21,299 nt of DNA from NCBI GenBank assembly GCA_040143965.1, contig JASJQH010007085.1, forward strand, positions 1-21,299. The letters are read 5' to 3'. A program made the position numbers and the translations under genes. Source of the DNA: Basidiobolus ranarum (lineage: Eukaryota > Basidiobolomycota > Basidiobolomycetes > Basidiobolales). The notes beneath the pieces are model-generated. The model was not told the origin of the DNA and searched no databases. It saw only the letters and a list, made by a program, of their open reading frames with translations. Below, in pieces: positions 1-7,328 of the stretch. Position 1 is the stretch's first letter, and every line of letters begins with the position of its first letter.

Positions 1-2733
1 GGAGTTACCACAGTTATATGACCAGAATGATATAGGTCAAAATGCAACTTTGGTCAAACCAGTAAGTCCAGACAACTTTGAGGACTTGCTGCTAGATGTT
101 GACCTTGGTTATTCCAGTACCAATGGTAGTATTTCAGAAGTTGAAGAGGAAGATGATGGTTTTGTTACAGACTCTTTGTTATTGGCAACATTAGTCCACT
201 CATAACACTTACTGTAAAGGATGCAGCTATAATTATTGAGGAGTGGAGAGTTCAATTCAATCTTAGCAACCAGGTGTTTATTGGTTTTCTTATGCTTTTA
301 CCATAGTTGATTGGCAACTGTTGCTTGCCACAGACCTGGTACAAGTGGGAAACACTTGTCAATCGTATGACTTCAAATCCTTCAGTAATTAATCTACCTT
401 CATGTCCAAATGGATGTTTGGCTTTCACCAGTGATCTGAAATACCTGAAATCATGTACTGTTTCCACACAGTTGGCAATCACTGAATTGGGTAAATATCA
501 ATCATATTTGGCTTACATACCATTGATTACCCATCTTAAAGTTTTGATGAAATCACCCAAATATAGATCATTGATCCAATACCAAAGGACTCACTGTAAA
601 GCTGATGGTATAACTGATATACTAGATGGACATCACTACCAGAATCTGAAAAGTTCTGGTTTCTTTCAGAACACATATGATCATGCATTTCCATTGGCTC
701 TGGATGGTTTCTAACTAAACAAATATACAGTTGGAAAGGCTTGCTGGCCAAAAATTTTAATCAGCTTAAATCTTCCTCCTTCTGAACAGTATAAGAGTCA
801 TAATATTTTGATACTATTCATCATATCTGGACCTAAATCACCGGTGATTATAGATAGCTTCTTGGAGCCTTTAATAGTGGAATTTAACGGTTATCTAATG
901 GGGTTCACATGGGTTAGTATTTTATTAAAGTTAACATCATCATATGTATTGGTGACACTCCTGCCATCAGTAAACTTGGAGGTTTTTGTGGGCACAATGC
1001 ACTCTCTTGCTGTAGATTTTGTCAAATCAATGGAGTTTACTCTAACAGGCATATGCATTACTACTATCCAAATCCAACACTAAACTTCATCATTTTACCA
1101 TCAAGAGCCCAGTCAGATTTCAATATGAGCACTGATATCAATTCACCAAATAGTCAGTCTAACATTAAACTTGACATTAGCTGTAAGCCTAAGATTATAT
1201 TGCTAAAGGGGATTAACTATAGCCGGAGCTTCCCATCAGGCACTATGCACTTACTATTCAATAACATTCCAATACTACTGACTCAGCTATATGGTGGAAA
1301 GTTCAATACAAATGAGCCATTTCAGATAGGATCAAAGTTTGAATCAATTGGGAAAATGCATGAAAATGTCAAGAGACCATCTAATTTTACCAGGACTCCC
1401 ATATATATACACTCAACTAGGCATTTATTTGAATGCAAAGACTGGAAGTATTGGATTTGTATATACTCAAGTGGAATTTTGAAAAGATTTCTGCCTGATA
1501 AGTATTGGCAACATTGGGAGTTGTTTGTCAATATTGTTAATATATTCTTATGGCATCAAGTCACATTGGCAGATCTCTGGTAGATATAGCAATTGTCTGA
1601 AGATTTTGTAATTGGATATGAAAGACTATATAACAGGTTTAAAGAAGATAGACTGAATCCATGCCAGTATTCGATACATTCCCTGTGCATGTTTCACAAT
1701 GCTTAGAGATTATAGGCCCTTGCTATACATTCTGCAAGTTCCCAATGGAGCGCACCTGGGGTGAAATGATGCTCTGTGTGAAATTGTTAGTATTACCATA
1801 TGCTAACCTGATTAACAATGTATCAGCAAAATCAGTGATGGATATAATGTGATGAGTTAAGGAGACTCCAGAGTATCTTAACCTGCCAACAAAGGGCTCT
1901 TTGCAATGTGCCCATGGGTTTTGGCATTGTTAGAGCACAATAACAATAACAAAGCCCAATCCATGGACACAGGGTAAGTACCTCTATAATTGGACTAATT
2001 TGCTTGTGTGATAATCTATTGGTATTTTTAGGAAAGCTGCAAGACAGACTTCTTGGTGAGATAGATCAAGATATGCAGTATTATTGTTTAAGCCATTGGG
2101 TAATCTTTTCTAGCAGTGACACATCTACTTGTGGAAGGATATTTATTGACTGCAAGTCAGGGATATATTGGCTGAATTCTTTATGGAAATTTGCCAAAAT
2201 ACAGGAGCTTATTCTCTTTGTGAACAATAAAAAGAGTCAGCTATTTGCCAAGTGTTAGTGCTATTCAAAATTTCAGATGTTTAGCAATTTATCCACCATT
2301 AGTTTGCTGGTAAAACATATTGATGTTGTTGAAGTGCATCTTATCAGTTCAGTATGTGCTTATGTAGAGACTATACACAACAAGATACTTGTATTTTTTG
2401 ATTCTCATTATGGCTGGAATACAAAGCCTAAGACATCTAAATAAAGGCATGCATATTAAATCAAATTCCTACAGCAGTAAACACAGTAATTTGCCATCCA
2501 AAAATATATTTTTTCAAAAATTGCCAGACATCAAATAAAGCATGCCAAATTTGAGGATCAATATTGTAATATGTATGAATACCATCAAGAAACCACTGTC
2601 ACACTATCAAAATCCCTGGCAGAATGCAAGCCACCAATATTGTGATGGTTCTCTGATGGTTTTGCTACTTCAGAGGGTGGATCCAATCTGGATCAAATTG
2701 ATTTTATTTTTGTTAGGGAATATAGGATTGTAG
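1..2733 (+). mobile_element. Plavaka-type DNA transposon, decayed copy A (left end beyond window)
   Basis: This is a degraded transposase of the Plavaka/KDZ (CACTA-group) family, which cuts and pastes DNA in fungal nuclei. Visible blocks in order are an acidic N-terminal stretch (about 60-190), a conserved block 307-714 ending DGHHYQNL...LALDGF, a PPSEQYKSHN...ISGPKSP block (about 770-880), and a metal-binding-like block 954-1022 reading DTPAISKLGGFCGHNALSCC with C/H/C/C/C at 987, 993, 1008, 1011 and 1020. Then come an FPSGTMHLLFNNIP block (1,228-1,270), a KYWQHWELFVNIVNIF block (about 1,500-1,545), and a METERT-like region with MMLCVKLLVLPYANLINNV (about 1,765-1,825). After an intron, a C-terminal part runs to about 2,430. 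Bases 2,537-2,590 still resemble the tail of copy C; little can be said of 2,260-2,536 or 2,590-2,732. Many frame changes and stops make this a pseudogene. The same blocks recur in copies B and C. Confidence 0.77.
1974..2031 (+). other. Spliceosomal intron in Plavaka copy A
   Basis: A 58-nt stretch starts GTAAGTACC and ends with a T-rich tract and TAG (TTTTTAG, then GAAAGC). A CTAAT branch-like motif lies at 1,995-1,999. The length and signals fit a short fungal intron. Copy C keeps the same donor, branch and acceptor on the minus strand (about 7,050 down to 6,985), split from its upstream exon by the LTR-like insert. Downstream of the acceptor an open stretch (KLQDRLLGEIDQD...) continues in both copies. 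Splicing itself is inferred. Confidence 0.55.
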
Positions 2734-3472
2734 TTGAATAGTAAGTGCATATTCAATTAGAAAATCTTTGCACAGTTGCTGTTTCTGCCAGAGATGTGCC
2801 AATGTGAGTTGATACTATAAAAATATATTAGCAATATCCACAAACAACTCCCAATATTACCAATACTGGTCAGGAAGAAATTGTTTCAAGAGTCTATTTG
2901 AATATATACAAATCCAATACTTCCAGTCTTTGCATTTAAATAAATGCCTAGATGAGTGGATATTGATGGGAGTCCTGATGCAATATGATGGTATCTTGAT
3001 GTTTTCATGCATTTTCCCAATTGATTCACACTTTGATCCTATCTCAAATGGCTTATTGATATTGAATTTTCCACTCAATAGCTGAGTAAGCAGTATCTGA
3101 ATGTTGTAAGTTTATCATATTCAATACAACAGCTTCACACAGTTGCTGTATCTGCCTGAGATTGGCCAATAGGAGTTGATGCCATAAAAATATATTAACA
3201 AAATTGACAAACAAATACCAATGTTGCCAATACTTATCAAGCAGAAATCTTTCTTCAGATTCCACTTGAATATATACAAGTCCAATACTTTCAGCCTTTG
3301 CATTCAAATAAATGCCTAGAAGAGTTGATATTGATGGGAGTCCTGGTAAAATATGATGGTATCTTGATGTTTTCAAGCATTTTCCCAATTGATTCAAACT
3401 TTGATCCTATCTCTGATGGCTCATTCATATTGAATTTTCCACTATATAGCTGAGTAAGTAGTATTGGAATGT
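2733..3472 (-). repeat. Two-unit tandem duplication (about 370 bp each) inside copy B
   Basis: Units 2,733-3,102 and 3,103-3,472 align along their length, with a period near 367-371. For example CACAGTTGCTG starts at 2,771 and 3,138. Each unit encodes the SGKFN...GSK.ESIGKM...YWQHW...QQLC part of the transposase. The 18-bp string GTTGAATAGTAAGTGCAT at 2,733-2,750 recurs at 3,474-3,491, so a third unit begins and is cut off. The units differ at very roughly 15 percent of positions by eye, so the duplication is old. Confidence 0.75.
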
Positions 3473-4699
3473 TGTTGAATAGTAAGTGCATAATGCCTAA
3501 TGGGAAGCTCTTGCTCCAGCTGATCCCCTGTAGCAATATAATCTTAGGCTTATGGCTAATTGCAAGTTTGATGTTAGACAGACTATTTGGTGAATTGATA
3601 TCAGTGAGCATGTTGAAATCTGACCAGGCTCCTGATGGTAAAATCATGGAGATTAGTGCTGTATTTGGATAGTAGCAATGTCTAAGCCTGATAGATTAAA
3701 CTGCATTATTTTTCAAAATCTATAGCAAGATAATATATTATGCCTGCAAAAACCTCCAAGTGTACTGATGGCACAAGTGGCACCAATGCATACATTGATA
3801 TTAGCTTTAATGAAATAATCACCCATCAGAATCCCATAAGATAACCATTCAAATTCCACAATCAATGGCTCCAAGTAGCTACTGATAAGCACTGGTGATT
3901 TTGGTCCAGATATAATGGATAGTATCAAAGTATTATAACTCTTATACCATTCAGAAGGAGGAAGATTCAAGTTAATTCAAGTTATTGGCCAGCAAGCCTT
4001 TTCAACTGTATATTTGCTTAATGAGAAACCAACCAGAGCCATTGCAATTGCTTTATCATACATGTTCTCAAAGAAACCTTGATTTTTCAGATTCTGGTAG
4101 TGATATCCATCAAGTATACTGGTAATACCATGAGCTTTATGGTCAGTACTTTGGTATTGGATCAATGATCTATATTTGGGTGATTTCATTAAAACTTTAA
4201 GACAGGGAATTAACTGTAAGTTAGCCAAATATGAAAAATATCAATCTGATTCAGTGATTACCATTTGTGTGCAAACTGTACATGACTTCAGGCTTTTCAG
4301 ATCACTGGTTCAAGCCAAACAACCATTTGGACATGAAGATAGCTTAATTACTGAAGGATTTTAGGTCATACAATTGACAAGTTTTCCACTTGTACCAGGT
4401 CTGTGGTAAGCAACAGTTGGCAATCAACTGTAATAAAAGTGTAAGAAACCCAATAAGCACCTGGTTGCCAAGATTGGGTTGAACTCTCCACTCCTCAATA
4501 ATCAAAGCTGCTTCCTTTACTGTAAGTGTTATGGGTGGACTATTGCTTGCCAATAACAAAGAATCCATATCAGAACCCTCATCTTCTTCATCAACTTCAG
4601 ATATACTGCCATCAGTATTGGAATAACCAGGGTCAACATCTGGCAGCATGTCCTCAAAGTTGCTTGGACCTACTGGTTCAACCAAAGTTGCATTTCTAC

Positions 4700-4981
4700 C
4701 TATAGCATTCTGGTCATATGACTGTGATAGCTCCATGGAATTTTAACTGTTGGCAATATTACCAAAACTTTGAGGCAAAGCACAGGAGAGGACTCAGTGG
4801 GCAAAAGTAAAGTTGATTTTGTGCACTTATTACTGTTGATATTCACCAGGCTTTGTACAGCTGGTGGCTTTGTACAGTGACTGTGCTTGTGCATGTTTTT
4901 TCTATGAAGCCTTCAGCTCTCATAGCACAAGAATTTGTGACAATAATAGCAGGGCTTCTTTAAATGTTTTTGTTGTGGCAT
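4700..4981 (-). pseudogene. N-terminal C2H2-like zinc finger of copy B transposase
   Basis: From an ATG at 4,981-4,979 the minus strand reads MPQQKHLKKPCYYCHKFLC, and after one in-frame TGA (complement of 4,913-4,915) it continues RLHRKNMHKHSHC. Cysteine and histidine spacing (C-x2-C, about 12 residues, H-x4-H) fits a single C2H2 finger, where Plavaka transposases commonly have one. Copy C has the same layout from 9,327 and the same TGA at 9,259-9,261. The start choice rests on conservation of this ATG nine codons before the first Cys in both copies. Confidence 0.55.
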
Positions 4982-5193
4982 GAGAAGAATATTGTAGAAA
5001 AAAGAACACCTCCTATGTAAGGGCAGTATCTTAGGCATAGTCCATCAATATCATCAGCTGATTCTGAGATAGTTTCACAGATGACTCATTAGGAGATTTA
5101 CAAGATATTTCTGGTAATGGCTGGCAATTTTTGCTTATTACAAGCTAGTTCTTAGCAATTTCCTTAAACCATGCGCACCATCTAACAATTTCA
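4982..5193. promoter_or_regulatory. Intergenic region between divergent transposase and second ORF
   Basis: About 212 bp separate the start of copy B's transposase (minus) from the first ATG of the plus-strand gene at 5,194. The stretch up to about 5,160 is conserved with 9,328-9,495 upstream of copy C, although it holds no long open frame. This fits a shared 5' region or two-way promoter. No clear TATA box was seen. The promoter role is inference. Confidence 0.35.
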
Positions 5194-6691
5194 ATGCCAC
5201 TAAAAATGCATTCAACATCTGAATCAAAATGGGCTTCCAAGCAAAAGCCTGCTGGAACAAAAGGAAAAAAAACAGCAAGAACAGGGGACTTAATTGCTGG
5301 GCAGTCTAGCAATACACTATCCACTTTGAAAGGCACTAACATGCTGAAAACTAATTCAAGTAATGATAAAGCACTAATCACTTTACCAGATGTGATCCTT
5401 GCCAGTAATAATTGCAAGTGAAAAGATTATAATCTCACAATTATATAGTAAATCAAAAGTTGAGCAAAGTTCAACAGAAACACCTTCAAGACCATCAACT
5501 TCCAAAATATCTACTTTGCCTAATATTGAACAACAATCTGCAGAAAATTAGGATTGAATTATTGCAACAAAGGATTTACAGGTAGAACACCATAATAGTT
5601 TGTATGCAATCATAAGTAAAAACTACAAAGTTATTATACAGGCCTTGACAAGCAATAATGCCGCAATATTGCAATTAATGTAGCATTTGGAAGCAACTAG
5701 TCAACAGTTAGAGAGTCACTCAACAATGATACAAGACCTTCAGAATGCTGTACTTGAGATACAGCAACAAGCTGCTCCCTCCATCCATTCTCACATGGGA
5801 TTTACCAAAAAACCAGGTGTTATTCTGAAGGTTCTTCACTGATTTCATGTGGCTTATCATGGGTTTTTGCTAGCAAATGGCAATTGGGCTAGTATAGGCT
5901 GGTTCATGAAACATCTCAAAAATGTACACAATTATTGACTTGGAAAAGAAAGAAAAGCACCTAAAGAATTACTGAAGGAGCAGAAAGCTAGTAAACTCAA
6001 GGGAAAAGCAAAGGAGCCAGTGAATTTAGGCTCTACTGTCCCACTTACCAAATTCTTCACACCATAAGAAGTTTTGCATTTCCAGAGTCAGATATACTGG
6101 CAAACAGCTTAATTTACCATGGAACCAGGTACACCAGCTGGAAGATTGCTAGATTTGGAAGCTTATCCACCACCTGGCACCTCTCAACAAGCCAAAACAC
6201 CAGCAAATAAAACTCATGGCTCTCCAACCTCAACTGGTACTTTTCAAAGCATTGAAATTAGCCCCAAAGGTAAAGGCAAGCAAAAAGCCACACAAACACT
6301 GCAAAGCACCCTCAGTAGTTTCATGCCACAAGGACATACAAAAATAGTCAAAGTGCTTGAGGAGTTTTTTCAAAAGTATGAAGGGAAAAATGTGGTGCAA
6401 ATATGCAGAAAGTGGCTTCAGAAGAAGAACATTCAACTTGACATTCAGTCTGGTGTTGACCATGCCAATATCTGGGAAGAACTAAATACAGAGTGGCACA
6501 ATATTGCAGGGTATCCACCAGATAGCTGGAAGAATGTTGATTCAGCAACATTAATACACTGGTGTGCTTTGATGGAGATATTGATACAAACTTGTGTTGG
6601 GTATGAGCTAAACCTTGGGTATGAAGAACTCTATAAAAATATTCAGGAGAATATATCAAAGAGACTAGGGATTTCAAAGGTGACAAATTAG
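5194..6691 (+). pseudogene. Unrecognised, partly decayed gene divergent from copy B transposase
   Basis: Coding-like stretches run from 5,194 to 6,691 on the plus strand, interrupted by several stops. The first piece (5,194-5,421) is Lys/Ser/Thr-rich and low in complexity. The middle (about 5,567-5,777) reads like a Gln/Leu-rich helix, with strings such as QQLESHSTMIQDLQNAVLEI suggesting a coiled coil. The last piece (6,119-6,691) is open. I do not recognise the family. Its position head-to-head with the transposase suggests an accessory gene of the Plavaka element, but an unrelated transposon or host gene remnant is also possible. Confidence 0.4.
6119..6691 (+). CDS. Hypothetical protein, 190 aa open frame (C-terminal part of the divergent gene)
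   Basis: This uninterrupted 190-residue frame is probably the 3' part of the longer decayed gene. Residues 1-75 are Pro/Thr/Ser/Lys-rich and look disordered, with KGKGKQKAT near residue 52. Residues 75-190 look folded and mostly helical: ILE/VLEEFF-type helices, then a Trp-rich stretch (CRKWL, IWEELNTEWHNIAGYPPDSW, LIHWCALMEI). No catalytic motif, signal peptide or membrane segment is seen. The ATG used is simply the first one in the open frame; real translation probably began further upstream. Function unknown. Confidence 0.4.
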   Translation: MEPGTPAGRLLDLEAYPPPGTSQQAKTPANKTHGSPTSTGTFQSIEISPKGKGKQKATQTLQSTLSSFMPQGHTKIVKVLEEFFQKYEGKNVVQICRKWLQKKNIQLDIQSGVDHANIWEELNTEWHNIAGYPPDSWKNVDSATLIHWCALMEILIQTCVGYELNLGYEELYKNIQENISKRLGISKVTN

Positions 6692-6886
6692 TGTTCAAGT
6701 GGTAATTTTGTAAACTTTGAGTTTTATTTTTTGCACATGTGTTGAACTATAGTTCTCTGAGATTGTAGCCAATCATGTGCAACTATTTTGCAACATCTTG
6801 AAATATCACTCCTGAAACTGAAAAAATTGATTAAAATCAAATCTAACTTGATGATTTTATGATGGTAAGCAAATGATCAATCCCAA
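6692..6886. other. Gap between the divergent ORF and the tail of copy C
   Basis: This is AT-rich sequence without an open frame. A TTTTATTTTTTGC run near 6,722-6,734 reads as AATAAAA on the minus strand and could be a poly(A) signal for copy C. Nothing else is recognised. Confidence 0.3.
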
Positions 6887-7047
6887 ATGGATAAAAATTG
6901 TGATGGTGTTCCTACAATAACAATCCTCAAATTTCTGTTAGGGGCATATCTTGATCTATTTCACCAAGAAGTCTGTCTTGCAGCTTTCCTAGAAATACTG
7001 TCAGATTATTACACAAATAAATTAGTCCAAATTATAGAGGTACTTAC

Positions 7048-7328
7048 TGTTAAAATTATTTGGGAGAAATATTGATCTGGCCTGGATTTGAATCTGGGAC
7101 CTCCTTTACTCTAGCAAGGTGCTCTAACTACTGAGCTACCAGTCCTTGTATGCTACTCCTATATTGCTAGGGACCCTTAACCTAGTCTGTTATTGTATGG
7201 TACTTTGGCATTTCTGCTTTACAAGCAATTGATTGGCCTTAGACTTTGCATTCAGATGCAGTCACCATACTCCATATTTTCCTCTTTGGGAATGCCTGCT
7301 TGTATCACAAGTCACCAGACTTTCAACA
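7048..7328 (-). mobile_element. Small LTR-like insertion (solo LTR or TRIM-type) carrying a tRNA-like sequence
   Basis: Comparing copies A and C shows that 281 bp were inserted in copy C. The insert has TG...CA ends (TGTTAAAA at the left, TTTCAACA at the right, near-inverted) and is flanked by a 5-bp direct repeat CTTAC (7,043-7,047 and 7,329-7,333), as for LTR-retroelement integration. No open frame is present. The direct repeat can also be read as 7 bp (ACTTACT), which would suit a SINE, but there is no A-rich tail. The minus strand is chosen because the tRNA-like part reads that way. It lies exactly at the splice-donor position of the transposase intron. Confidence 0.6.
7074..7145 (-). tRNA. 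tRNA-like sequence (72 nt, probably not a working tRNA)
   Basis: The minus strand folds by hand into a class I cloverleaf of exactly 72 nt: acceptor GGACTGG/CCAGATC, D-arm GCTC...GAGC, anticodon arm CCTTG-CTAGAGT-AAAGG, 5-nt variable loop, and T-loop TTCAAAT closed by CCAGA/CCAGG. Box A (TAGCTCAGTAG) and box B (GATTCAAATCC) Pol III promoter motifs are good. The anticodon position reads AGA (Ser), but the long Ser variable arm is missing and there are mismatches in the acceptor, anticodon and T stems. It is therefore a derived tRNA-like sequence inside the LTR-like insert. A TTTT terminator-like run lies 18 nt downstream (7,055-7,052). Confidence 0.6.

Larger units (their letters stand above)
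2733..5160 (-). mobile_element. Plavaka-type DNA transposon, decayed copy B
   Basis: This is the second copy of the same transposase family, reading right to left. It starts with a C2H2-like finger (about 4,981-4,890). Next are the acidic region and the PPITLTVKEAALIIEEW block (open frame 4,736-4,344), the ILDGYHYQNL...MALVGF block (4,228-3,977), the PPSEWYKSYN...ISGPKSP block (3,970-3,800), a decayed GGFCRHNILSC block (about 3,790-3,735), and FPLGIMHLLFNNIP (about 3,510-3,465). The KYWQHW region then appears twice because of a tandem duplication. The C-terminal part seen in A and C (MERT...MMLCVKL, intron, tail) is absent, so this copy is truncated at its 3' end. The Asp of the DGF block reads Val here. 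Stops and frame changes are numerous. Confidence 0.77.

Noticed and set aside
60-75. GTAAGT-like splice donor near position 64
   Set aside because: The string falls in a coding stretch conserved with copy B as EPVGPSNFED, with no paired acceptor nearby.
252-482. Minus-strand open frame inside copy A
   Set aside because: It is the shadow of the plus-strand transposase block 307-714, which shows family motifs and recurs in copies B and C.
5145-5417. Minus-strand open frame of 90 codons with a hydrophobic stretch
   Set aside because: It overlaps the Lys/Ser-rich plus-strand frame 5,194-5,421 in antisense. Its hydrophobicity is what the reverse of such sequence gives, and it shows no motif.
6348-6698. 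Minus-strand open frame of 116 codons
   Set aside because: Antisense to the longer plus-strand 190-codon frame, with composition typical of a shadow (many His/Ser/Leu).
7074-7145. A working host tRNA-Ser(AGA) gene
   Set aside because: The long variable arm of Ser tRNAs is missing and three stems carry mismatches; it also lies wholly within a 281-bp inserted element.
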